Source: Takakia lepidozioides (lineage: Eukaryota; Streptophyta; Takakiopsida; Takakiales; Takakiaceae). From it: a DNA stretch of 64,000 nucleotides. The stretch lies in NCBI GenBank assembly GCA_030704615.1, contig CM060732.1, forward strand, positions 77,357,053-77,421,052. Reading direction: 5' to 3'. Each line of letters opens with the position of its first letter. Position 1 is the first letter of the stretch. Shown here in pieces: positions 22,441 through 33,429 of this stretch. The position numbers and the translations under genes are program-made. The notes below the pieces were generated by a model. The model did no database searches and was not told where the DNA came from. It saw only the letters and a program-made list of their open reading frames with translations.

Positions 22441-23337
22441 TCAAATGTGGTAAAGAATTGTAGGAACAGATAATGGTTGTAATAATCCAGGAGGTCTGAC
22501 TCTCTCTGACTTCGAAACCTGACATGGGAAACATTTCTGCACATATTCTTTAATTTCTCTCTTCATACCCGGCCAAAAATAGTGCTTCCGTATTGACCAA
22601 TAGGTTCTCTGAAAGCCCGGGTGTCCAGAGATTGGAATATTGTGACTGTCATGAATAATGCGCAATCTCAAGTCTGGAATCAGGGGAACACAAAGCCGAC
22701 CATTATAAAATAACACCCCATCTCTCAAGAGGTATGGCCGGTACTTCTCTTTCTCAATAGAAGTTCTTTGATCACAAGACAAACTCTTTAATGGCTCTTT
22801 GAAGAATTCATCGACCTCATACTGACCTTTAATGTCTTGAAATATAGTGCTACTGACGCATGAGACAACATTAACGTGTAATGGTCTCCTAGAAAGTGCA
22901 TCAGCAATCACATTTTCTCTCCCTTTGACATACTTTAGGTCATAATGGAACTGCTGAAGCAGTTCTGACCACCTGATCTGCCTCTGACTCAAATGAGGTT
23001 GCGTGGTCAAATATTTTAAACTCTGATGGTCAGTCTCTATCACAAAATCAACTGGAAGCAGGTAATGCCTCCATATCTTCAGAGCATGAACTATTGCCAA
23101 TAGTTCCTTTTCATGAGTGGGATAATTCTTTTCTGCTGGACTGATCTTTCGAGATTCATAGGCAATCACTTGCCCATCTTGCATCAGCACAGCTCCAATA
23201 GCAAGATCACTTGCATCAGTACACATTACTATTGCTCCCTTCGTAGGATCGAGCAATTTTAGTACAGGAGCATGTGTTAAGGCATACTTCAACTTCTCGA
23301 AACTGTTATCACAATCTCTTGTCCAAACATTCTTCAA
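22441..23337 (-). pseudogene. RNase H and integrase zinc-finger segment of gypsy pol
   Basis: RNase H is recognised by VMCTDASDLAIGAVLMQDG and FVIETDHQSLKYL; the HHCC integrase zinc finger by IPISGHPGFQRTYWSIRKH and CFPCQVSK. The frame is interrupted on both sides. Confidence 0.85.
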
Positions 23338-23339
23338 GC

Positions 23340-24073
23340 TTACAGGACTCGAGTCTTAAGCAGGTCAGTCAATGGGGTTGCAATCTGTGAAAAAGATTTA
23401 ACAAACTTCCGTAGGAAGCTAGCAAACCCAATAAAGCTCCTGACCTCAGTCTTATCACTTGGTTTAGGCCATTCAACCACTGTCTGGACTTTCTTAGGAT
23501 CAATTGAAATTCCATCTTTGGAAATACAAAATCCCAAGTAATCCATGTGGTCTACAAAGAACTCACACTTGCTTCTCTTAGCAAACAGGTGGTTCTCTCT
23601 TAGTATGTCTAAAACCAAGCGTAAATGCAGTTCATGTTCTTCCTCAGACTTCGAGTATATTAGTATATCATCCATGTAGACTAAAACCATCTTCCCCAAA
23701 TATTTTGGAACAGAGAGTTCATCAGATAAGTAAATGTTGCTGGAGCATTTGTGAGCCCAAATGGCATCACCAAGAATTCATAATGACCAAAACGAGATCG
23801 AAATCCTGTCTTTGGTATATCAGAATTCTTGATCCGTATCTGATGATATCCAGACCGAAGATCAAGTTTTGAAAAAACTTGACTCCCATATAGATAGTCA
23901 AACAAATCGTCCACACGAGGTAAAGGGAACTTATTCTTGATGGTGACCTTATTCAACCATCTATAGTCCACACACAGTCTCAAAGTTCCGTCTTTCTTCT
24001 TCTTAAACATTACAGGGGCACCCCAAGGGGATTTACTTGGACGTATATACCCCTTTTCCAACAAGTCATTCAA
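23340..24073 (-). pseudogene. Reverse transcriptase segment of gypsy pol
   Basis: Fingers/palm in 23681-24073 ([51 protein letters not shown]) and the YMDD catalytic box plus thumb in 23340-23699 ([23 protein letters not shown]). The two pieces overlap in different frames near 23700: a single base is missing just before the YMDD box. Confidence 0.9.
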
Positions 24074-24081
24074 CTGCCTTT

Positions 24082-26007
24082 CTAATTCTTCATTTTCTGC
24101 AATTGAATGCCTGTACGGTGCCCTTGCAACCGTACAGCATCTGACATCAACTCGATTGCATGATCAACCTCCCGTTCAGGGGGCATCCCAGGGAGCTCAT
24201 CAGGAAACATATCTTTATATTCATTCAGGACCAGGCTAAGTCTGGGATGTGACTTCCCTTCTCCCTGATTTGTTTCCAAGATCTCATGCAAGCTAACAGC
24301 AAAAAGCTGAGCATTTCCCTTCCGGATACATCTCTTCATTTGAATAGCTGACAAAACAGGTATATTGGGAAGAGCTCTAATACCTTTGATATTGAATCCC
24401 TTCCCGTTGGGCAAGGTACCACTAACCAGTCCGGATTTGCAAGCCACCACAGCATCAACCGGATCCAGCCACCGCATGCCAAGGATGCAGTCGTACCGAG
24501 CTCCCTCCCAGACCTCGAAGTCAGCCATAGTCCGTACTCCTTGCATGTCCATTGGTACCTTTGGGATGTGTTTGTGCGTAGAATCCACGCCACCATCTGG
24601 TAACAAGATTTGACAGGGTTGCATGTCTTCTTGAACTAGTCCCAATTTGTCAGCAAAATCCTTTGACAACAGGTTGTGAGTGCTGCCAGTATCAATCAGC
24701 ACTTGAGTGGGAATTCCAGCCACTCTCCCATGAACCCGTATCACACTGGGGTCATGCTCTATTTGGTCTCCAATGATAGCTGCAGAAACCCGCACATTAG
24801 GACCTTTCCCATTTTCTTGTCCTGATTTCTCTCCAGTTTCAACAACCACATAAGGTTCTGTAGGTCCTTCAACTGTTAAGGCGGCTGTCTGTCGAGCCTG
24901 ACGAGAATTTGGGTACTTCATACACTCAGCAGCTCTGTGTCCAGGTTCATGGCACAAGAAACACAAACCCTTACGCCTGTGTTCTTCCTGTTCTTTGAAA
25001 CTGAGCCTTGGGGGAGCCCTCATTGGCGGTCTCCGTATAGTTTGATCCCCCGCCTTCTTAAACGGTTTAAATCTCTTCCAATTCCCTCTCTTCGCTGGTG
25101 ACTGCCAAGGACCAGATGATCTAGGCTTGAACTCGGCCGTGCCACGGGCAAAGTTCGAAGAACGTTGTGCCCTTACTTCATTCTCAAAATTGCAGGCCAA
25201 ACGATATGCTTCTGCCTCTGTACGAGGGTTGTGGGCTTTGACCTTAAATTTGAGAGAATCACTGAGGCCATCGACAAAAAAATCAACTCTGTCCTCTTCA
25301 CTCAACGAGGGGAAATAACTGGCATGGGTTTCAAATCTCGTCTTAAACTCTCCCACGCTCATAGTCTCCTGTCTCAGTCTGAACAATTCAACTTTCATCT
25401 TGTGTGCATAGTCGCCAGGTAGGTAATGGGCTAAGAACAGTGTCTTAAACATAGCCCAACTATCCACAGATGGTTTCTTGTGTTCACGGCGTTCCTGCTT
25501 CTGACGCGACCACCATAGCTTGGCGGCATCACGGAGCTGTAGAGCAGCTGTCTGTATCTTGGCTTCCTCTGAATAATCGTCCTCAAAGAACTCTTCTAAG
25601 GTATCCAAGAAAGACAATATTTCTTCAGGCTTGACAGATGGCTTACCATAGAATTCTGGCAACTTCACCAATCTTCTGATCTCCCTGGTGACATCCTTGC
25701 TTCTTTTCATCTTGGCCTCATGGGAGTCAGCCTCAGATTTGTCCTCATTCAGTGGCTCACTCACAGGCAGCTCCCTAGATCGCTTGTCAGTTTGAGTTTG
25801 TACAGGGGCCAACTTCTGTATCTCAGATCGAATCAAAGTACCTAAGGCCTCCATTTGCTGTTGGGAAAATAACTGACTTCCATGTTCGCGATCTGAAGCT
25901 CGGTGCAGACTGGCCGCATCTGAGCGCTCACGATCTCCAGCCATTTCACTATCTTGATCGTCGTCACCAGGTTGCGTGCTCACAGAGCCGAACGAGATCT
26001 GGCTCAT
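24082..26007 (-). CDS. Gag-protease polyprotein of gypsy element (641 aa, open)
   Basis: Starts at ATG 26005-26007. The N-terminal 100 residues are charged and polar. The retrotransposon gag domain spans about residues 110-285 ([44 protein letters not shown]). A CCHC zinc knuckle [14 protein letters not shown] follows a basic linker, and an aspartic protease active site ([12 protein letters not shown]) lies about two thirds along. The frame ends at 24082 just before the reverse transcriptase, where one base seems to be missing from a G run near 24120. Confidence 0.9.
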   Translation of the reverse strand: MSQISFGSVSTQPGDDDQDSEMAGDRERSDAASLHRASDREHGSQLFSQQQMEALGTLIRSEIQKLAPVQTQTDKRSRELPVSEPLNEDKSEADSHEAKMKRSKDVTREIRRLVKLPEFYGKPSVKPEEILSFLDTLEEFFEDDYSEEAKIQTAALQLRDAAKLWWSRQKQERREHKKPSVDSWAMFKTLFLAHYLPGDYAHKMKVELFRLRQETMSVGEFKTRFETHASYFPSLSEEDRVDFFVDGLSDSLKFKVKAHNPRTEAEAYRLACNFENEVRAQRSSNFARGTAEFKPRSSGPWQSPAKRGNWKRFKPFKKAGDQTIRRPPMRAPPRLSFKEQEEHRRKGLCFLCHEPGHRAAECMKYPNSRQARQTAALTVEGPTEPYVVVETGEKSGQENGKGPNVRVSAAIIGDQIEHDPSVIRVHGRVAGIPTQVLIDTGSTHNLLSKDFADKLGLVQEDMQPCQILLPDGGVDSTHKHIPKVPMDMQGVRTMADFEVWEGARYDCILGMRWLDPVDAVVACKSGLVSGTLPNGKGFNIKGIRALPNIPVLSAIQMKRCIRKGNAQLFAVSLHEILETNQGEGKSHPRLSLVLNEYKDMFPDELPGMPPEREVDHAIELMSDAVRLQGHRTGIQLQKMKN

Positions 26008-26072
26008 TCACACGATTACCCTACTTCTGGAAATTGCGAAATCCACAATCTGTTCTGCCCGATCGCAAACCA

Positions 26073-26084
26073 GCTCTGATACCA
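26073..26084 (-). other. Primer binding site for initiator tRNA-Met
   Basis: On the coding strand TGGTATCAGAGC lies two bases inside the 5' LTR. It is complementary to the 3' end of plant initiator methionine tRNA, the standard primer of plant LTR elements. Confidence 0.95.
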
Positions 26085-26086
26085 CT

Positions 26087-26796
26087 TGTAAAGGATCTGA
26101 CTCTATTTTCTTTGTCCAACTATGACAAAATTTCAGGCGCTTTGCTTGGTTTGCTGTTCACAGGGAATTTACCAAAACTCCAAGGAAAACTGATTGCTCG
26201 GGATTTTGTTTCAACCGGACTCTCATCTATATCTGAATTCCAGCCAAGGCCATATTCTTATTCCACTTCCCTCATTTACAAATTCACAGATTGATCAAGT
26301 GATCGTCACTCCTACTCTGGCCTGATTCCTTGTTCAAAAGATCTCCCTGTCAACCTATGTACTCATCTCATGCCATTCTATCTATGCACAGTACTGGACT
26401 ACGATGTCCAGTCCGCCCCTCCACCACACCGTGCATCAACACATTCTATCACCATAGACCAGTGCAGATCGATCCTTTTTCTTCTTCTCACGACCTCTTT
26501 TTCTGCTCACCAAAAAGCACAGCACCGGCTACGTCCGGTCCGCCCAGCCACCACGCCATGCTACGCTAGTTTCCTGTCAATCCAGATCTGCTCTAGATGC
26601 CTGTACACCATCATTCTTTTCTCTTCTCCACACTTGCCATCTCCAAGCCCACTTTTTAAATCCCTAATCGTGGATCTGTTCGTGAACGCGAGCTTGCTCC
26701 ATTCGACCTGCAACTGTCAGTTCGGCGGTCTTCTAGCAGTCACTTGCTTCGCCAAACTGGTCGACAGGTCTCGATCTTTGTTCAAGGCACCTAACA
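26087..26796 (-). repeat. 5' LTR of gypsy element (710 bp)
   Basis: Upstream LTR for the leftward-reading element. It differs from 20624-21330 by about six substitutions and one 3-bp indel, roughly 1 percent divergence by eye. Confidence 0.93.
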
Positions 26797-27574
26797 TTAC
26801 GTTTACAGAAGACCATTCTGTGACCAGTTTTTGGACTTCTGCCTCCAAAACTTCACCGTGGGCATTTGGTCTTCAGCAATGGACCAAAAAGTGAGAGATC
26901 TTGTGGACGTTGTGTTGAACGACAAGAGACACCGACGTGCATTCATTTAGCATCAGACAAAATGCACAGTTACAGGAATGATGGACCCGGACAACAAGCA
27001 CAAACCTCTGATTTTGAAGGAGCTCTCTAAATTGTGGGCCGAGTTTAAGCCTGGAGAATACAACCCTTCGAACACTCTCCTTATTGATGATTCTCCCTGC
27101 AAAGCTCTCCGAAATCCTCCGTTCACAGCCATTTTTCCTCGGACATATACTGCCTCGGAGGCTAATGACAATTTCTTAAGCGTGACGTTGCGCCCATACT
27201 TGGAGGGATTCTCGGATTGCGGGATGCAGCGAGTGTGCAGGAGTACATGAAGAAGAATCCCATCGGCGAGCCCGCCATCACCAGATCGAGCACACTCTGG
27301 AAGGTGTACAGCAGCATTGTGGCGAGAGATAGATATGACCAGCGATCTCTTATCAGATGTAAAGAGGCTTTCCATACGAGATTAGCATGAACAAGATCAG
27401 CGCGCAACACTGTCCTAGTTCAAGTAAAAGACTGCTGGTTCACTAGACAAAGAACTACTACGTCGGAGGAGATGTAAGCAATTTGTGTTTTGGGTTTTGG
27501 GTTTTTGCCCCAACTCAAAACACCTTATAAATATATATATTTGAGCTCAAAATCAGATCTTGGTCTATTATATT

Positions 27575-27616
27575 ATCCCATATCGTTTGCACTGAAAACG
27601 TTTCCACCTATATATA
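27575..27616 (+). promoter_or_regulatory. U6-type pol III promoter (USE and TATA), middle copy
   Basis: USE ATCCCATATCG at 27575-27585, then TATATATA at 27609-27616. The gap is 23 bp and the TATA starts 30 bp before the transcript. Spacing of about 23-25 bp is what selects RNA polymerase III rather than II in plants. Confidence 0.85.
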
Positions 27617-27638
27617 CTGAAACAATGACAAACCTATT

Positions 27639-27745
27639 GTCTCTTCGGAGACATCCCATAAAATTGGAATAATACAGAGAAGATTACCATGGCCCCTGCG
27701 CAAGGATGACATTGGACATTGGTCCGGCTTCGAGAAATGGCTCAG
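27639..27745 (+). ncRNA. U6: U6 spliceosomal snRNA-like gene, middle copy (probably defective)
   Basis: Matches plant U6 from the 5' stem-loop (GTCTCTTCGGAGAC) through CATAAAATTGGAA, the ACAGAGA box and GGCCCCTGCGCAAGGATGACA, then CGAGAAATGG, and ends in a T8 terminator (27746-27753). U6 pairs with U4 and U2 and forms the spliceosome active site. Two oddities: the catalytic AGC triad after ACAGAGAAGATT is ACC here, and the region between GATGACA and CGAGAAATGG has an unrelated longer sequence (ATTGGACATTGGTCCGGCTT type) in place of the usual CGCATAAAT. It lies about 250 bp 3' of the broken middle HAD copy. Confidence 0.8.
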
Positions 27746-27753
27746 TTTTTTTT

Positions 27754-29633
27754 CCGTCTTTGGATCCATGTGAGTAAGTTTCTCTAGGCTTGTGCAGAGC
27801 TAGAAATAAAATAAAGGTGTGAAGGTGGGATTCCACCTTGCTGGATAATTCGACCTGGATGAACAAATAATGGATGAACGTTGGATGTCTTGTGTCTAAG
27901 TAAAGCGGATGAGCTGGAGCTTAAGAGTTAAATATAGACGCTACATTAGGATGAGATTAAGATAGAGTTGTGTGGCATTTTTCTATGGAGGAGCTGGTTT
28001 GAGATCTGGGTAACTAATGAGGAGAAGCCATGCAGGCCTGTGATAAGATTACGTTTGCACGCTACGTAAACCTGGAAGCAACAGCTGACCGGGCAGTGTG
28101 TTATTTTGGTGTTCATTGGTGTACTGTGTTCTTGGATGAATCCTTGTTGTGCTTGGATGTGGTGAATGAGAGACTTTCCTCATACAGTAGATCCTGTCCT
28201 CTCGGCAGGTCAGGCTTTACGACTACATTCTCTTGTACACTGCCCGTCACTCTAGAGGAAGGGGGAATATCTGACCCCCCAAGGAAGCGTAATTTTGGTG
28301 TCTCTTCATTTTTTTTTAGTTTTAAAGTGAAGGGGGACTGAGGCCCTTTTAATCAAAGTAATAGTTAATAGTTAATAGTAATATTACAAAAAGGTAGAAA
28401 AAATAACCACCTGGCGGGCCCATGAAGACTTACAGTGGGGGAGCCTCTTCATTTTCAGACACTCTATTGCAAATCTCTATCGATGTTTTTGATGTGGAAG
28501 ATTCTTAGTAACTGTGGGTATTGGTAATTGAACTCGAGGCCTTTTGAAACAACAAGGTCTATTATTGGGGGTATGATAAAATCCATGAGAGCGATTCCTG
28601 TGCGTTCCCCAGGTGTCACCTCATCTTTTTGTTTTTGGAAACTACTTCATGAAGTGCCTCTAGGTAACACCTCCATGACATTTATGAAGAATAAATGGAC
28701 GAACCTTCAAGTTTATTATGGATGAAAGTAAATTTCGCTATTCACAAAGAGGAGCCATATGTAACTAGCCACTTTGTTACATTTAAACTTAACAAAACTT
28801 AACATAATTTTAGTCTGATTATTTGTATTTTAAAATCGAATTTCATTCTATTTATGATTTAAAGATTAGAAATAGGTATAATTCTTTTTTTTTCATAATT
28901 CATAATATTATATATTCTGTAATTATTCCAGTACCTCAAGCGTTTTTTTTTAAAATTCCGAAAATAGCATACATTCTGCAAAATTCCGAATACATTTAGC
29001 ATACATTCTGGAACAGTTAGCATACATTCTGTTCATCCATTCAAATTAGGACAGAATCATCCACATCCGTATTTTAATCCATTTATATCATCCATATTTG
29101 GCGAAAATTCGCCAAAAACGAAATCGCCGATTTAATTTTTTTAATCTAATTATCAATTGAGAAAATACGTGTATTAAATATAAGAGTCTATGTTTTCATG
29201 TGGAGCCTGCATGTTCTTGGTAGCTGCAATCCTGGGACAAACAGAAACGTACTAACGTACTAACTACTTACTTCCCAAGAAAAAAACTTAAACCACACTG
29301 CTCGAATTGAATTGAAATGAGTTAAAAAATAATAGTAAGCAAGCTAGGTTGGAATCTCAGGGAAACTGACGGGAACCTTGTGGGATGTCAAAGAACGCCC
29401 AATTATGTCTGGGGGCATATAGGGGTTGCTCTCAATGGATTATATCAACTCTCAAACCCCTAAGCATGGACTTTTGTTGTTTCAAAAGACCTCAGTTTAC
29501 CCACCATTACACAATGCTTGGAATCTTCAATAACATCAAACGACAGAGACAAGATCAGTTGCAGCAGATTTCCACTCTACACGTTCCCTTCTTTCACAAG
29601 AGAGAAACTTACTCACATGGATACAAAGTCCGG
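27754..29633. other. Spacer between the two convergent U6 genes
   Basis: About 1.9 kb, AT-rich in its centre (28750-29180). The first 40 bp after each U6 terminator are alike (GGATCCATGTGAGTAAGTTTCTCT here, and its counterpart on the other strand near 29590-29630). TTAGCATACATTCTG-type motifs occur three times at 28965-29035. An open frame at 28030-28341 is unrecognised and probably chance. No other gene seen. Confidence 0.5.
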
Positions 29634-29641
29634 AAAAAAAA

Positions 29642-29748
29642 TTGAGCCATTTCTCGAAGCCGGACCCATGTCCGATGTCATCCTTGCGCAGGGGCCATGC
29701 TAATCTTCTCTGTACTATTCCAATTTTATGGGATGTCTCCGAAGAGAC
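29642..29748 (-). ncRNA. U6: U6 spliceosomal snRNA-like gene beside the right arm (core intact)
   Basis: Reads leftward from GTCTCTTCGGAGAC to a T8 terminator (29634-29641), 107 nt. ACAGAGA and AGC are both present, unlike the middle copy. The segment after GATGACA is again unusual (TCGGACATGGGTCCGGCTT) and could form its own GGAC/GTCC stem. Promoter elements are in place: TATA at 29768-29778 and USE at 29802-29812 on the minus strand. It sits about 390 bp 3' of the right HAD gene, so the pair HAD-U6 is preserved. It may be expressed as a variant U6, or be a promoter-bearing pseudogene. Confidence 0.85.
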
Positions 29749-29801
29749 AATAGCTTTGTCATTGTTTCAATATATAAAGGTGGAAACGTTTTCAGTGCAA
29801 A

Positions 29802-29812
29802 CGATATGGGAT
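29802..29812 (-). promoter_or_regulatory. USE of the right U6 gene
   Basis: ATCCCATATCG on the minus strand, 23 bp before the TATA element. It is identical to the middle copy's USE. Confidence 0.85.
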
Positions 29813-30140
29813 AATATAATAGACAAAAGATCTGATTTTTTCTAATTTTTAACTCAAATATATATATTTTCTCGGGCTCGTCCCTCATCCCATGGATGTG
29901 TATCATGCCTTATGGCATCAATGGAGTTAATTTTTCCGCCAAAAATAGATAATTGGCCAACGCCTTTTTATTTTATATATATATATATAAGGTGTTTTGA
30001 GTTGCCAAAACCCAAAACACAAAATTGCTTACATCTCCTCATCGCCCCACCGGGTCTACCTTCATCTGAACAAAACAAGATCAGGCGTTCGTAAAATTGC
30101 GTTCTTGTCCGACGACTGCGTTGCGCTGATCTTGTTCATG

Positions 30141-31109
30141 CTAATCTCGTATGGCAAGTTTTTTCACATCTAATAAAAGATCGCTGGTCATATCTCTCGC
30201 TACAATGCTGCTGTACACCTTCCAGAGTGGACTCGATCTGGTGATGGCGGGCTCGCCGATGGGATTCTTCTCGACGTAATTCTGCACACTCGCTGCATCC
30301 CGCAATCCCTCCAAGTATGGGCGCAACGTCACGCTTAAGAAATTGTCATTAGCTTCCGACGCAGTATATGTCCGAGGAAAAATGCCTGTGAACGGAGGAT
30401 TTCGGAGAGCTCTTTCGGGAGAGTCATCCACAAGGAGAGTGTTCGAAGGGTTGTATTCACCAGGCTTGAACTCGGCCCACAATTTAGACAGCTCCTTCAA
30501 AAACACAGGTTTGTACCTGTTGTCCGGGTGCCTCATTCCTGTATCTGTGCATTTCGTCTGATGCCAGATGAATGCAAGTCGGTGTTTCTTGTCGTTCAAC
30601 ACAACGTCCACAAGATCTCTCACTTTTTGGTCCATTGCTGAAGACCAAATGCCCACCGTGAAGTTTTGGAGGCAGAAGTCCAAAAACTGGTCACAGAATG
30701 GTCTTATGTAAACGTAACGCCTGCCAACCTTGCGACTGGTGATTGCACGAGGTTGCTGCTTCGTATGGTAAGCAGCCAAGAAGAGCCCATTCACGTTCAG
30801 TACAAGCAACTTCTTGCGCATGGGTGTCACTGCCCGTTTCAAGACAGAGACAACTGATCTGCTCTCTGTTGGAGCAACCTGCAAACTAGAATCCGAATTG
30901 TTGTCCTTCTCACTCTGAGCGATCCCGGAAGTTCCCTCGTCGTCGGACGTCCTCGTCCTCACCGCTCCTGCATATGTCGTGGTAGTGGCTGTTGCGACAG
31001 AGCCGCAAGACTTGCGGGGACTTTCCGGAAGAAGCTCGCGTTGTGGATCATCCCATTTCTTCAGCTTCCCTACTCCCAGCTCCTTAGCTATAGACGTAGC
31101 GATCTCCAT
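30141..31109 (-). CDS. FCP1/SCP-like HAD-family protein lacking the catalytic Asp (322 aa), right-arm copy
   Basis: Encodes the same 322 residues as the left-arm gene, including Asn105 in place of the nucleophilic Asp and the retained Asp228-Asp229 pair. TATA box at 31352-31360 and R1 copy D upstream are the mirror of the left arm. Its 3' flank leads to an intact U6 gene instead of an R1 insertion. Absence of any seen difference between the two genes implies very recent duplication or conversion and means expression studies cannot separate them. Confidence 0.8.
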   Translation of the reverse strand: MEIATSIAKELGVGKLKKWDDPQRELLPESPRKSCGSVATATTTTYAGAVRTRTSDDEGTSGIAQSEKDNNSDSSLQVAPTESRSVVSVLKRAVTPMRKKLLVLNVNGLFLAAYHTKQQPRAITSRKVGRRYVYIRPFCDQFLDFCLQNFTVGIWSSAMDQKVRDLVDVVLNDKKHRLAFIWHQTKCTDTGMRHPDNRYKPVFLKELSKLWAEFKPGEYNPSNTLLVDDSPERALRNPPFTGIFPRTYTASEANDNFLSVTLRPYLEGLRDAASVQNYVEKNPIGEPAITRSSPLWKVYSSIVARDMTSDLLLDVKKLAIRD

Positions 31110-31472
31110 TCTCTCTGAGCCCTCTCTGCTATAACCTTCACACAGGAGATCTATGTTCCTCCGAAGCGACCAAGCTAGACCCGCTACCAATCTCCTCTGA
31201 GCTCTTTGCTGAACAACTGGGACTCAACAATCACGTGAAGGATTATATCCCCACGCTGGACTCTAATCCGTAACCAGATGGAGCGTTGAAGGAGACCCAC
31301 GTGTCTGATCTATGGGAATTATGTAGGTGAGGAGAGCTGTGATCCAGCCACATATATATAAGCGAGATTGCTCCTGGAAAAGCGTCGAGATTCTTACTAC
31401 TAGAAGCTCGGCAAGGAAGCAAGAGCTTTCTCTCGAACAAATCCAGAGCTGAGCTAATTTATGTACTGGTAT

Positions 31473-32955
31473 GTAATCAGTTTCAGATCACATCAACTTC
31501 TCAATCTAGGGTTATTCATGTACAAAGATCGGACATCCATTAATTGCTTGACGGCCTACTGCCGGCTAAGTAATCTTGGTGCTAACGAGATGCTAACTTC
31601 ACACAGAATTTTCGATGGGACTTAATTGGGAGCTACCAGAGTTACTTAGCGATAAGAATTTACATTATGCAAACTGCATGAAGCTGAAAATGTCATGTTG
31701 AAAAGCTGAACCTCCACGGGGTCTACTAAAGACTGAGTCAATACTCTCAGCATTGCTGCAGAAGGAGACCCCTTAACAAAATGTGTTGTGCACATACAAC
31801 TCAGATTTCTAGTGCACCGTCACTACTGAAGCTGGCTTCGACTTTGCTAAAATTCATTCAGCAATGACACATCTCTGAACGAATTATTTTGTAAAATGCA
31901 ATGCCTTGAGCAGAGGGTAGGTACAAGATACTCCCATGATTTTTAGACCTGGAAGGTTTGTCGCACCCCGAGAATAAGGGATCAACAATCAGCCAACAGG
32001 GGAGGAAAGAGCACTGCACCTTCAAGCAGTTCCACTAAGTTACCATGCATGATCTGGTCGACACCTGCTCTTAAAGTCGGAAATTAGAATTCTGTAGTTT
32101 GAGCCTCATGTGGAATGTCAAATCATGTTCCACTTAATTGGACACCTCAGATCCTAAGGTATTGATCAATTTCCTCGCTGAACAATCCTGGAAGGCTGGC
32201 CGTGGCTCCACATTACAGGCAAAAGTCCGAAAGTTCGACTCAGCATTCAAGCCGTACTTGACAATTCAAATTGCGCGGCTCTCTCAGGATCTCACAGCTA
32301 CACTTAACTTGTATGGATCTCACATGATCATGGATCTCAGTTGCTAGGTACTGCCGCTTGTATGTTGGTTTTGATGCCATGTCATTCCAAGCGCTTCTTC
32401 TACAATCTACCTTTCATCTTATCGTTGATCGATCGATAAAGCCTAGATGCGTACAGTAGGATGGCTGAGTTCATTCTTAATTCATGGAATCGAATCCAGG
32501 TCCCGTCCCCCTTACCTCTTGGAGGATTTTTTTTTTTTGTTTCGAAGTGAGGCTAATCCCAAGTTGGACGTATGGGAAACTTGGAACTTGGCTCAGAACA
32601 GATATCTATAATGAGATAACACAATTCAAGGCTCAAGCAAATGAAGCAGAGCTGCTACTTAGGAGTCAAGACTGGAGACTCTACGTGTACATGACATTCG
32701 AATCTGTTCACGAAGACGGCCCGAAGAAGATTCTTTCAGGTGCAAGGACGATTTCGTAATGATTTCTCGTTACAGGTCAGGGATATGCTGTGAACAATAT
32801 TTATCGACATCACGTGTACACCTCTCACCTTCCACCACCTGGAGAAGAGAAATTTGCATGATGACGTGCGACCTATTTCAATATTATCTAGGTAGAACGG
32901 GAGCTCTACGCTGGTCAGTTATTCAAATTAATTTGATCACTCGTTCAGGACCACT
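31473..32955 (-). repeat. R1 repeat, copy D (right arm)
   Basis: Mirror image of copy A, lying directly upstream of the right HAD gene. No difference from copy A was noticed. Confidence 0.8.
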
Positions 32956-33429
32956 GATCCGAGTGGTTTGGCAGCTCTACACAGTGCCTGCAATTTTGTG
33001 GACTATATCACGACAATATGGGCTCAGTACCTGTGATATTGCAGCAAAAAGCTTATGTACAGGGGTCTCTAGGATCAAGACATCGGACTCTGCTCTCTAG
33101 TAGGATGAGCAGAATTGAAGTTCCCCTTCAAAATCTTCCCAGTTCCATCTAATCAATCTTCAGCTATATAGAGTTAATTTCTTTCAGATGTATGTATGAC
33201 TGATAGTGCAAGCCTTACCGAGTTCATATGAGCAGAGTTGAGCTATGTTTTATGGTTTTATCCTGTCCTTGAGCGGTTGCGGTATGTGTCTCAGGTGGTG
33301 GAGGCAGAGCCATTCACTAGTGATTTGATTCATTGCATTCCTGTACTGTTGTGCTGTGCATATTGTCCGTTGAACTCGGTCGATCGGTGTCTTGATCCCC
33401 ATCTTTAGCATTGTCTTACTTAGTCGGGC

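Larger units (their letters stand above)
20624..26796 (-). mobile_element. Ty3/gypsy LTR retrotransposon inserted in the middle HAD copy
   Basis: Complete element of 6173 bp, coding strand minus. LTRs at 20624-21330 and 26087-26796 start TGTAAAGG and end CCTAACA as read on the plus strand. The 5-bp target duplication is TTACG. Primer binding site and polypurine tract are in place. Gene order is gag, protease, reverse transcriptase, RNase H, integrase, which defines Ty3/gypsy. The pol region is broken by at least three single-base shifts (about 24120, 23704, 23340) and a roughly 40-bp insertion near 22400-22440, although the LTRs differ by only about six substitutions and one 3-bp indel. Confidence 0.95.
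20230..27385 (+). pseudogene. Middle copy of the HAD pseudophosphatase gene, split by a gypsy element
   Basis: The 5' half is 20230-20623 and the 3' half 26797-27385; TTACG at 20619-20623 and 26797-26801 is the target duplication. Start codon, TATA box (20008-20015) and the NMNG version of motif I match the arm copies, with several residue changes and small in-frame indels (for example an extra NE after YHT). Besides the insertion it has a nonsense codon TAG at 26948-26950, where the arms have TGG, and a short insertion near 27210 that shifts the frame before the C-terminus. It is more divergent from the arms than they are from each other, so it is the oldest branch of the three. Confidence 0.9.
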
